From contig JAFGKB010000258.1 in assembly GCA_016928755.1 (NCBI GenBank), positions 1 through 28,492 of the forward strand: a stretch of DNA of 28,492 bases. Reading direction: 5' to 3'. A program made the position numbers and the translations under genes. This DNA is from Anaerolineae bacterium. GTDB taxonomy: Bacteria > Chloroflexota > Anaerolineae > B4-G1 > SLSP01. The notes beneath the pieces are model-generated. The model searched no databases and was not told the origin of the DNA. It worked only from the letters and a program-made list of their open reading frames with translations. Shown piece after piece: positions 16,829 to 24,067 of the stretch (its first letter is position 1; each line of letters begins with the position of its first letter).

Positions 16829-17689
16829 TCATTCTGTTACTAATGGCCGTGTAGTTAACTTCGTATTGACAAACTCCACATCCCATTTAGCTTCTGCGTC
16901 TAAATCTTCAATTGCTTTTTGTACTAATGTCTCAAAAGTAACAGCATCCTCTGGGAAGGATGCTGCTCCAATTTTGAGCGAAATATCTAATTGCTTCGCT
17001 ACAACATCGTGGAGCCAATTCTTTAAACTATCCAATTCTTGCGCCGAGAACTCCGGCAGTAGAAGGATAAAGTGGTCATCCTTATGCGCAATGATGTCAT
17101 AATCCTCAAATTGATTACTCAAGGTCTTGGCTATGTCAGAGAGCACATATTGTTTCATCATTGCTTGCTGGGCTTCCTGCACCATACGATCTAAGGCCAC
17201 TTGAATGGACTTATCTTCAACACCAACCGCAACCATTACCAACGGACGTTGGTGGTTCCGTGCCCGGCGGAGTTCCTGGTACATTTTGACTTGACCGGTG
17301 GAGAAGCTTTCTAGTTTAGTGTCTAATGGGCCTATCGTAATATGGTTAATGGCTTGCTCAAATTCTGCTAATCCGGTACTTACATAGTGCGTCAAAACAA
17401 TCGTCAAAGCTATAGAACAGGCTTCTGTGATAGTTAAAGGTAAATAACGGCCCCATACTCCCGACCCTTCAAAAGTTTTGAGGATGATAAACACAGGAAC
17501 TTGCCCAGTAGTCAGTAACCATACCGGTAATGCTCGAATTTTAGGAACAAGAATAATAAGGAAAACCATCAAGGGAACCATCATATACGCAACTGTGGTC
17601 AAATTGAAAATCCCATTAATCCGTTCGGCGTTGTAGAAAAGAAAGAGCCAGATAACCAGTATTGTGATTGACAAACGCATTTTTCTCAT
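16829..17689 (-). CDS. Membrane protein with a degenerate GGDEF domain
   Basis: The protein has 286 residues. The start is ATG 17689 (another ATG lies at codon 4) with AAGGGA upstream. About four hydrophobic segments occupy roughly 6-105. A GGDEF-like domain follows at about 130-270. The signature is replaced by KDDHF (203-207), still followed by ILLLP, and later GAASFPEDAVTFETLVQKA is the usual GGDEF C-terminal block. The catalytic Gly-Gly and Glu are absent. An RxxD inhibitory site is not visible at the proper distance. It is therefore probably neither a cyclase nor a clear cyclic-di-GMP receptor and may act as a scaffold or partner. It sits 34 bp upstream of the sugar transferase gene and appears to be the first gene of that transcript. 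Confidence 0.85.
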   Translation of the reverse strand: MRKMRLSITILVIWLFLFYNAERINGIFNLTTVAYMMVPLMVFLIILVPKIRALPVWLLTTGQVPVFIILKTFEGSGVWGRYLPLTITEACSIALTIVLTHYVSTGLAEFEQAINHITIGPLDTKLESFSTGQVKMYQELRRARNHQRPLVMVAVGVEDKSIQVALDRMVQEAQQAMMKQYVLSDIAKTLSNQFEDYDIIAHKDDHFILLLPEFSAQELDSLKNWLHDVVAKQLDISLKIGAASFPEDAVTFETLVQKAIEDLDAEAKWDVEFVNTKLTTRPLVTE

Positions 17690-18033
17690 ATTGATGTCCC
17701 TTTCGCTTTTTAGCTTGCTGATAGAAGCACCTACTTTTATCGTGCTCTATATTATTCCTTAATTAAGTTAAAGCTTGCTCCTCTCTTGAAAAGGCCATTT
17801 GAAACCTTTTATAGCCTTAAAAGCCCCTATTAACCTAACATAATTGTAAGTAGTAGCTGTTTGGACGGCGTTGTTACAAGCCTAAAAATTTCTTAAAATT
17901 GACTCTTGTCTTACTAACCTCTTAAAATCCAATCAACAGGGGAAGCTACTTATCGCCTAGGCCGTTCAATGCTATAATTAGACTATGATTGTGTATAATA
18001 GTTAAAGAGTTTCCAGGGAGAGGGATAATAGAT
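17690..18033. other. Divergent intergenic region between the EPS locus and glgA (no gene seen)
   Basis: This stretch has no convincing coding frame. It is AT-rich and should hold promoters for both directions. On the plus side there is an extended -10 (17970-17978), a second TATAAT at 17994-17999, and a TTGACT (17899-17904) with TTAAAA 17 bp later. No clear minus-strand promoter stands out. No riboswitch fold was recognised by eye. Confidence 0.6.
17970..17978 (+). promoter_or_regulatory. Extended -10 promoter candidate for glgA
   Basis: TGCTATAAT matches the extended -10 consensus (TG-n-TATAAT) exactly; the -35 region is poor. A second TATAAT lies at 17994-17999. The ATG of glgA is at 18034, so the leader would be about 50 bases. 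Confidence 0.5.
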
Positions 18034-19515
18034 ATGGATAAGCACTTGAAAATTGCCGTGATAGCTTCTGAATGTGTACCTTTTGTAAAAAGCGGTGGCT
18101 TAGCTGATGTCGTAGGTGCTCTACCTCAAGCATTACGTGAGTTAGGTCATGAAGTTATTGTTATATTGCCTAAGTATAGGGCTATTGATGAGCAAAAGCA
18201 TGGCCTACAACCCTTTCTTAGTCCGCTAGGGGTTTGGATGGGCAATACCTTGGAATGGTGTCGGGTAAATTCCGCAACCACCAAGGCCGGGGTGCCGGTA
18301 TATTTTATCGAGTTTGATAAATATTTTGACCGTGATGGTCTATACCATGATGCTGATTTCCGTGATTATAGTGATAATCCGCTGCGCTATGCATTCTTCA
18401 CTCGTGCCGCACTACAACTCTGCCGTGATATGGGGTTCAAACCGGATATTGTCCATGCCCATGACTGGCAGACGGCTCTCGCCCCAGGATATCTTAAAAT
18501 CTGGCATTGGGCGGACTCTGTTTTGGGCAACGCGGCCAGTGTTTTAACGATCCATAATATTGGCTATCAGGGTGTTTATAGTGCCGATTATTATGACTAC
18601 ACCGGCTTACAATGGGGAAATTTCACCTCGGATAAGTTTGAAGACCACGGGCGTATGAATTACTTAAAAGGGGGGATTCATTATGCAGACCTGGTCAATA
18701 CGGTCAGCCCCACCTATGCAGAAGAGACCCGTGAGCCAACTTATGCCTGGGGGATGGCTCCCTATCTCAATGATAAAGGGGAGAACTATGTCGGTATTCT
18801 CAACGGGGTTGATTACTCTCAATGGGACCCCGCTATTGATACATTAATACCGGCGCAATATTCACCGGAAGATATGAGCGGAAAAGCTATCTGTAAACGC
18901 GAATTACAAAAGCATTTTGACCTAGAGGTAGACCCTGACATTCCAATTGTGGGTGTTATCAGCCGTTTTGCCAAACAGAAGGGGTTAGATCTGTTAGCCG
19001 AAGTAATAGAGAATATCGTCAATGATATGGCCGTGCAATTTGTTATTTTAGGTTCTGGGGATAAAGGACTTGAATCTTATTATGGCAAACTGTCGACTTG
19101 GCATCCGGGGAAGATTGGCAGCTATATCGGGTATAGTAATGAGTTAGCCCATAGGATTGAAGCGGGAGCTGACTTCTTTATTATGCCCTCAACCTACGAA
19201 CCTTGTGGCCTAAACCAGATCTACTCTTTAAAGTATGGGACTTTACCCATTGTGCGCGCTACCGGTGGGCTAGATGATACCGTGGCGCAATATGATGAGC
19301 GTACCGGTGAAGGAACTGGCTTTAAATTCTGGCACTTAAGTTCCTTGGCCATCTATGATACTGTAGGTTGGGCTGTGAGCACCTTCTATGACCGCCCTAA
19401 ACATATCCAGCAGATGGTACAACGTGCGATGGGGCAACGTTTCTCTTGGGAAGATAGTGCACAGGAATACGTAAAGGCTTATTACAAAGCTATTGAAAAT
19501 AAAAAAGCGGTCTAG
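18034..19515 (+). CDS. glgA: Glycogen synthase (ADP-glucose type, GT5)
   Basis: The protein has 493 residues from ATG 18034, behind a GAGAGGG ribosome site. An upstream in-frame TTG (17989) is less likely, since the family starts just before KIAVIASECVPFVKSGGLADVV. KSGGL (19-23) binds ADP-glucose. DIVHAHDWQTAL, LTIHNIGYQG and the C-terminal block PSTYEPCGLNQIYSLKYGTLPIVRATGGL (split here as STYEPCGLNQ and YGTLPIVRATGGL) are hallmark GT5 sequences. It elongates alpha-1,4-glucan in the cytoplasm for storage. Length fits the family. It is transcribed divergently from the EPS locus and followed by a strong hairpin. No other glg gene is adjacent, so a separate monocistronic unit is likely. Confidence 0.96.
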   Translation: MDKHLKIAVIASECVPFVKSGGLADVVGALPQALRELGHEVIVILPKYRAIDEQKHGLQPFLSPLGVWMGNTLEWCRVNSATTKAGVPVYFIEFDKYFDRDGLYHDADFRDYSDNPLRYAFFTRAALQLCRDMGFKPDIVHAHDWQTALAPGYLKIWHWADSVLGNAASVLTIHNIGYQGVYSADYYDYTGLQWGNFTSDKFEDHGRMNYLKGGIHYADLVNTVSPTYAEETREPTYAWGMAPYLNDKGENYVGILNGVDYSQWDPAIDTLIPAQYSPEDMSGKAICKRELQKHFDLEVDPDIPIVGVISRFAKQKGLDLLAEVIENIVNDMAVQFVILGSGDKGLESYYGKLSTWHPGKIGSYIGYSNELAHRIEAGADFFIMPSTYEPCGLNQIYSLKYGTLPIVRATGGLDDTVAQYDERTGEGTGFKFWHLSSLAIYDTVGWAVSTFYDRPKHIQQMVQRAMGQRFSWEDSAQEYVKAYYKAIENKKAV

Positions 19516-19520
19516 ATTTA

Positions 19521-19556
19521 TCAGGGGCAACGCATTTTCTCAAGTGCGTTGCCCCT
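19521..19556 (+). terminator. Strong hairpin after glgA
   Basis: Arms CAGGGGCAACGCA (19521-19533) and TGCGTTGCCCCTG (19544-19556) are perfectly complementary over 13 bp with a 10-base loop. It lies 5 bp after the glgA stop and 17 bp before the convergent stop of the dynamin-like gene, so it may serve both. The T-run is weak (TCCATTTTATT a few bases later). Confidence 0.75.
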
Positions 19557-19573
19557 GGCCGCTCCATTTTATT

Positions 19574-21307
19574 CTACAAACCGTTAACTTCACCCTCTAT
19601 ACTCTGTAGCCATTTTGCTATATTGACCAGTTCTTGTTCCATATTCTTGAGATAGTCCCGCTCTGAACGGATAAAGCGAGTGTAGGGTGCAATGGCTGTA
19701 TTGATATTATGGAGGTTATTCTCTAGCTCCCGCTCAAACTGCTCATTGAGAGCCGCCATTAGTTGCTCGCGCATCCCGCTTATTTTTTCATGGAGTTCTT
19801 CTTTGACCTGCCGGCGACGGGCCGGGATGACAAATAACCCCAATACCGCTAACGTTCCTGCGGCCAGGATACCGGTCATATCAGCCGCCGTTGTCGTCGC
19901 TATGGTCGTAATCACCGCCCCTAAACCGATGGCACTCACCTCGACGAGCGCGGTGCTGGCGACGGCCCGCTGTAAGGATTCTGCCATACGGAAGGACTCT
20001 GTCTCCCGGTCATAGCTCTCTAGGGTATCTTGTGCCGCACGTCCCACTGTAGCCAGGAGTTTATCGCGGTCATAATCAAAGTTACCGCCTACATAGCCTA
20101 CAATCCGCTCCGCGTGAATGTTCCGTCGCTCTGATACGCGCTCCATAACCCCTTGCCATTGGCGCAGGTTACTGGACACCAGCCAGTCTATAACTTCGGT
20201 GGTGCGCTTTTCAATAATTTGAGGGACATCGCCAACGATTTCATTTGCAAACTCTTCCTGGAGTTTTGACCGGTTGAGCAAATCGACAATCCGCCCTAAG
20301 CGCATAGTTTCATCGAAGTAAAGCATACCCCGGTTTTCAAATTCATGGAGGACATTTTCCACATCCGCAATGCGATAATGAAAGTCATGGATCATATCTT
20401 CCCGGTAGAGTGCGATCTGGCGTTCAATATCTTCAATAGTCATCAAGTCTTCTTTTAGTAATTCCAGCCGGCTATTGACAACACCCTTATATTTTTTAAT
20501 GAGATGGAGTCCTACGCCCAGAGGATTATGTAGCTTAAGGCGGATCCGTTCTTTCTCATCCAGGGTATCAACGATATAGTCTTCTAATGCCTCGAAGCCG
20601 CTACGGGTTAGTAACTCGTCGGCTCCTGTTTCCTTGGCTTTCTGTGCCTGTTTGGCCGAGACCGCGAATATCTCCGGGGCAAATCCCAATAATTTACGGG
20701 CGTTTTCGGCAATGAATACCTGGATCTGTTCAATGGCCTGTGAATCTTGTAAAATGTCTATCTTATTCAGTACAATGACTGTCTTCTTGCCCCAATCACG
20801 GATCCGTTCGAGAAAGAGTCGCTCGCTTTCGGTAAAGGGCCGGTCGGCAGAGGTCACAAAAAGCACCAGGTCTGAACGGGGCACAAATTCTTGGGTAATA
20901 GCCTCATGTTCCCGGTGGATGGCATTGGTGCCGGGTGTATCCACGATATTGATCTCCTGGAGCAGGGGAACCGGGGCCGTCATTATGTCAACCCCCGCTT
21001 CTATCGCTGTATGTTCAAGTTCATTCCCATATTTAAGCAGATGGATGCGCGTGGTTGTAGGCGTTACCCCTTCCTCTAATACGGTTTGACCGAGCAGCGC
21101 GTTGATAAACGCGCTTTTCCCGGCATTAAACTCCCCTACAACAACCAAAAGAAATAACTCATCTAATTGGCGTACAGAACGCTCCAAGGCGCCCCGGTCC
21201 TCGTCGGTGGCTCCAAACCGGGCCAAAGTTACCTGGAGTTTATTGAGCCAATGTCGCTCCCCGGCCAGCAACCCCTCTATTTCCTGGCTTAAAATACGTT
21301 GAAGCAT
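19574..21307 (-). CDS. Bacterial dynamin-like GTPase
   Basis: The product has 577 residues, ATG 21307, with a GGAGG ribosome site. The GTPase motifs are G1 GEFNAGKS (58-65), G2 threonines in TPTTTR (82-87), G3 DTPG (123-126) and G4 NKID (181-184). A long helical stalk (about 270-450) with likely coiled coil follows. A hydrophobic hairpin (452-470 and 478-495), then a basic RRR and another helical region, matches the membrane paddle of bacterial dynamin-like proteins. Such proteins remodel or protect membranes; the precise function here is unknown. It is 12 bp downstream of a GNAT gene and probably co-transcribed with it. No second paralogous dynamin gene is next to it, unlike the paired arrangement in some bacteria. 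Confidence 0.92.
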   Translation of the reverse strand: MLQRILSQEIEGLLAGERHWLNKLQVTLARFGATDEDRGALERSVRQLDELFLLVVVGEFNAGKSAFINALLGQTVLEEGVTPTTTRIHLLKYGNELEHTAIEAGVDIMTAPVPLLQEINIVDTPGTNAIHREHEAITQEFVPRSDLVLFVTSADRPFTESERLFLERIRDWGKKTVIVLNKIDILQDSQAIEQIQVFIAENARKLLGFAPEIFAVSAKQAQKAKETGADELLTRSGFEALEDYIVDTLDEKERIRLKLHNPLGVGLHLIKKYKGVVNSRLELLKEDLMTIEDIERQIALYREDMIHDFHYRIADVENVLHEFENRGMLYFDETMRLGRIVDLLNRSKLQEEFANEIVGDVPQIIEKRTTEVIDWLVSSNLRQWQGVMERVSERRNIHAERIVGYVGGNFDYDRDKLLATVGRAAQDTLESYDRETESFRMAESLQRAVASTALVEVSAIGLGAVITTIATTTAADMTGILAAGTLAVLGLFVIPARRRQVKEELHEKISGMREQLMAALNEQFERELENNLHNINTAIAPYTRFIRSERDYLKNMEQELVNIAKWLQSIEGEVNGL

Positions 21308-21319
21308 ATATTTTGCCTC

Positions 21320-21910
21320 CTAGTTTTTAGCGGGTAATTCCCAATCACTCTTTAACGCCCCATAACAATAGGTGTCTATGCGTACCCCATCCGCATTACG
21401 GTGGTCCCCACGCAACACACCTTCAAGCTGCATACCGGCCTTCTCTGCAGTGCGGCAACTGGCGATATTACGGCCGTCACAACGCCACGTTAAACGCTCC
21501 CAAGGCCAGACTTCAAACCCCCAACTTAAGAGCGCGATCAGAACTTCGGTACCTAGGCCCTGCCCGGCGTGGCTGGCCCGAATCCACATTCCTATTTCCG
21601 CACTGCGGTTACTTAATTCTCCATTACGCAGATGATAGCCGGTTCCCCCTAAACATATTTGATTATCAGGGGAAAAGATGCCCAGGACAAACTCCTCGGA
21701 TAGCAAATAACGTCCTCGAAAACGGCGCACTATTGCCAGGGCTTCTTCCTCAGTCTGGTGCGGTTTGGCCCAAGGCATAAAGGCCTTGAGATGCTTATAC
21801 GAGCTATTTGCCGCTGCGTTAAGTTTCGGCGCGTCATCGAGTTGGTAAGAACGGATAATGAATTGATCCATTATCAACCGCTCAGGTGCAAAAAAGGCTG
21901 TATTGGACAT
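21320..21910 (-). CDS. GNAT acetyltransferase, RimJ/RimL type
   Basis: The protein has 196 residues, ATG 21910, with AGAGAGG 7-8 bp upstream. An ATG at codon 14 is possible. RimJ/RimL-like features are IIRSYQLDDAPKL near 18-30, AEIGMWIRASHAGQGLGTEVL (split as EIGMWIRASH and GQGLGTEVL), the acetyl-CoA loop GQGLGT, and CDGRNIASCRTAEKAGMQLEG, a typical N-x-x-S-x-x-x-AEK-GF-like block. It would transfer acetyl from acetyl-CoA to an amino group, either a protein N-terminus or a small molecule. The substrate cannot be told. It is the first gene of a two-gene operon with the dynamin-like GTPase. Confidence 0.92.
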   Translation of the reverse strand: MSNTAFFAPERLIMDQFIIRSYQLDDAPKLNAAANSSYKHLKAFMPWAKPHQTEEEALAIVRRFRGRYLLSEEFVLGIFSPDNQICLGGTGYHLRNGELSNRSAEIGMWIRASHAGQGLGTEVLIALLSWGFEVWPWERLTWRCDGRNIASCRTAEKAGMQLEGVLRGDHRNADGVRIDTYCYGALKSDWELPAKN

Positions 21911-21948
21911 AATGACCTCTCTACTTAGTGATTCTTAAAAGCATACCA

Positions 21949-21965
21949 CACTTTGCCAGAAAGTG
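21949..21965. promoter_or_regulatory. Dyad CACTTT-N5-AAAGTG between divergent genes (operator candidate)
   Basis: A perfect 6-5-6 inverted repeat that covers the -35 box (TTGCCA, 21953-21958) of the rightward promoter and lies about 40 bp upstream of the leftward GNAT start. Position and symmetry suit a repressor site, though a 6 bp arm can arise by chance. Confidence 0.4.
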
Positions 21966-21982
21966 CATCTATCGTTTATAAT
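21953..21982 (+). promoter_or_regulatory. Sigma-70-type promoter for the spermidine-synthase-like gene
   Basis: TTGCCA (21953-21958) and TATAAT (21977-21982) are 18 bp apart. The gene's ATG is at 22088, leaving a leader of about 100 bases. Confidence 0.6.
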
Positions 21983-22087
21983 ACGCAAATCTTTACCCAG
22001 ATTAGCGGAGAGAGCACAAAAGTCTTAAGTGTCTTTTACTACTACGGAGACTTTTGTGGTCTTGCAAAACTTTAAGGAGTTTATATT

Positions 22088-23608
22088 ATGACCTTGTATT
22101 TATACATTACGGCCTTTGTGGGGGGGCTGGTTTCCCTTGCTTTAGAGATGACAGCTTCCCGGCTATTAGAGCCATTTTTCGGGACCTCAAACCTTGTCTG
22201 GTCCGCAATTGTGGGGATGATCTTGCTTTTCCTCTCTATCGGCGCAGCTATTGGGGGCCGGTGGGCCGACCGGTCCCCAAAACCGGCAACGCTTTATTCA
22301 TTACTGGTTGTGGCCGGGGTTACCATCGCCCTCATCCCCTTTATCTCACGCCCTGTGCTGCTCATCGCGGCCCAAGGTTTTCTGAGTTGGAATGTCGGGC
22401 AAGTCCTGGGGTCATTTATGGCTACAATCATACTGTTCGCCGTGCCGGTGACGTTACTCGCATGCATTTCACCTTTCGTCACCCGCTTGTCTCTCACCGA
22501 TTTAGAGCTTTCCGGCGTAATTTCCGGCCGGATTTCGTCGATTTCCACTGCCGGCAGCTTCCTGGGTACATTTCTGCCGACCCTCTTACTGACACCTATG
22601 TTGGGAACCCGGCGTACTTTTCTAATCCTGTCCGCAGTCACGTTGCTAATAGCACTCGGCGGGCTTTGGTTCGCGGAGCGCCGCCGATTTTTATATGCAG
22701 CCGGGCTGTTCCCCATAATTATAGGGCTGTTTTTCCTTAAGCCCGTTACGGTAAAACCGCAGGCGGGCCTGATCCACGAGCGGGAATCGGCCTATAATTT
22801 TATCCAGGTTATTGAAAAGACCCGTAAGGTGCGGTATCTATTGCTGAATGAGGGCCAGGGTATCCATTCGGTTTATACGCCGGGACAGGTCCTGACCGGG
22901 GGGACATGGGACTATTTCCTGATTGCCCCTTACTTTAACCCGGCTCCCTATTCGCCGGATGAGATTAAGAGCCTCCTGGTCATCGGCCTGGCGGCGGGAA
23001 CCACACCTTATCAATACACAAGTGTCTATGGCCCGGTGGAAATAGACGGGGTGGAGATTGATCCCGCTATTGTGGAGGTGGGACAAGAATATTTTGGGAT
23101 GACCCAACCCAACCTAAATGTGCATATAGCAGATGGACGTTATTTTCTCAATCAGACCGAGAAAAAATACGACGTGGTAGCTGTAGATGCGTACCGGCTC
23201 CCCTACATCCCCTGGCATCTGACTACGTTGGAGTTCTTCCAACAGGTGCAGTCACATCTTACCGATAACGGGGTCGTGGCTATCAATGTGGGCCATACCG
23301 AAAATGACTGGCGGCTGGTAGATGCAATGGTGGCGACCATGCGGCAAGTTTACCCCTCGGTGCATACGATAAGCGTGCCGGGAACTTTCAACGCTATTGT
23401 GATAGCGACAATGCAACCCTCAACACCGAAGAACCTGGAAGCTAACTACCCATTGTTGCGGGATCAGCGACTGGAGGCGGTGACCATCAGTGCTTATAAC
23501 AATATCCGGGAACCGCAGCCCTCCCATCTTATTTTCACCGATGACCGCGCACCGGTGGAGCAGGTTACCAATGACCTGGTGGTGCGTTATGTCCTAGGTA
23601 TTCAGTAG
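22088..23608 (+). CDS. Membrane protein with C-terminal spermidine-synthase-like domain (fused MFS/SpeE type)
   Basis: The protein has 506 residues, ATG 22088, with AAGGAG upstream. The N-terminal part (about 5-220) has 6-7 hydrophobic segments resembling the SpeE-associated membrane region (LALEMTASRLLEPFFGTSN, GRWADR). The C-terminal half has a Rossmann methyltransferase fold: LLVIGLAAGTTPYQY (296-310), VEIDGVEIDPAIVE (317-330), ADGRYFL (348-354) and VDAYRLPYIPWHLTTLEF (366-383). In real spermidine synthases the latter Asp binds the polyamine. The glycine-rich loop reads GLAAGTT. Spermidine synthesis is uncertain for this group and the substrate is unknown. The next gene (GNAT) starts 7 bp downstream. 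Confidence 0.9.
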   Translation: MTLYLYITAFVGGLVSLALEMTASRLLEPFFGTSNLVWSAIVGMILLFLSIGAAIGGRWADRSPKPATLYSLLVVAGVTIALIPFISRPVLLIAAQGFLSWNVGQVLGSFMATIILFAVPVTLLACISPFVTRLSLTDLELSGVISGRISSISTAGSFLGTFLPTLLLTPMLGTRRTFLILSAVTLLIALGGLWFAERRRFLYAAGLFPIIIGLFFLKPVTVKPQAGLIHERESAYNFIQVIEKTRKVRYLLLNEGQGIHSVYTPGQVLTGGTWDYFLIAPYFNPAPYSPDEIKSLLVIGLAAGTTPYQYTSVYGPVEIDGVEIDPAIVEVGQEYFGMTQPNLNVHIADGRYFLNQTEKKYDVVAVDAYRLPYIPWHLTTLEFFQQVQSHLTDNGVVAINVGHTENDWRLVDAMVATMRQVYPSVHTISVPGTFNAIVIATMQPSTPKNLEANYPLLRDQRLEAVTISAYNNIREPQPSHLIFTDDRAPVEQVTNDLVVRYVLGIQ

Positions 23609-23615
23609 GTGGAAT

Positions 23616-24056
23616 ATGATTGAGATTACAATTCGTCCTGTAACTATAGAAGATGTTATATCTGTGACCCGGTTACTGGTGCAGTTGGGCTACAGTGCTT
23701 CTGAAGATAATGTTACGCAGCGACTAAGTAAGTTAGAAGAAATGCCGGAACATATGGTTTATGTAGCCGTTTTGCAAGATGGAAGCATGGTGGGCTGGAT
23801 GCACCTGTATATCTATACCACATTACTGGCAGAGCCGATGGTGATGGTTGGTGGTTTGGTCGTCGATGCGGATTACCGCAGCCAGGGTATTGGCCGGCAG
23901 TTGATGGCCCAAGCAGAACGCTGGACAAAAGAGTTGGGTTATGAGACCGTCTATCTTAAGTCTAATTCTATCCGCGAACGTGCCCATGCTTTTTATCGCA
24001 ACTTGGGTTATGAGGAAGTCAAAAGCCAGATTGCATTCCGCAAAACTGTAGGGTAA
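23616..24056 (+). CDS. GNAT family N-acetyltransferase
   Basis: The product is 146 residues, ATG 23616, preceded by AGGTGG. The start ITIRPVTIEDVISVTRLLVQLGY, the central MVMVGGLVVDADYRSQGIGRQL (VVDADYRSQGIG is the acetyl-CoA pyrophosphate loop) and the RERAHAFYRNLGYEE tail are standard GNAT. The substrate is unknown. It lies 7 bp after the spermidine-synthase-like gene and is probably co-transcribed, and it converges on the histidine kinase gene. Confidence 0.93.
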   Translation: MIEITIRPVTIEDVISVTRLLVQLGYSASEDNVTQRLSKLEEMPEHMVYVAVLQDGSMVGWMHLYIYTTLLAEPMVMVGGLVVDADYRSQGIGRQLMAQAERWTKELGYETVYLKSNSIRERAHAFYRNLGYEEVKSQIAFRKTVG

Positions 24057-24067
24057 CTTGCCCTACA
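24047..24067. terminator. Short hairpin at the convergent junction
   Basis: TGTAGGG (24047-24053) and CCCTACA (24061-24067) pair over a 7-base loop. It spans the stop of the GNAT gene and the stop of the histidine kinase gene. There is no T-run, so it is a weak terminator candidate. Confidence 0.3.

Noticed and set aside
14632..17689. Active diguanylate cyclases in the EPS locus
   Set aside because: Both GGDEF-like domains lack the Gly-Gly-[DE]-Glu-Phe signature (DNTLF and KDDHF), so catalysis is unlikely.
17989..18033. Longer glgA start at a TTG
   Set aside because: The family begins just before the KIAVIASE strand and the ATG at 18034 has a ribosome site; the TTG overlaps promoter elements.
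22054..22740. A 228-codon plus-strand frame
   Set aside because: It overlaps the membrane part of the spermidine-synthase-like gene in a shifted frame and has no hydrophobic pattern or motif of its own.
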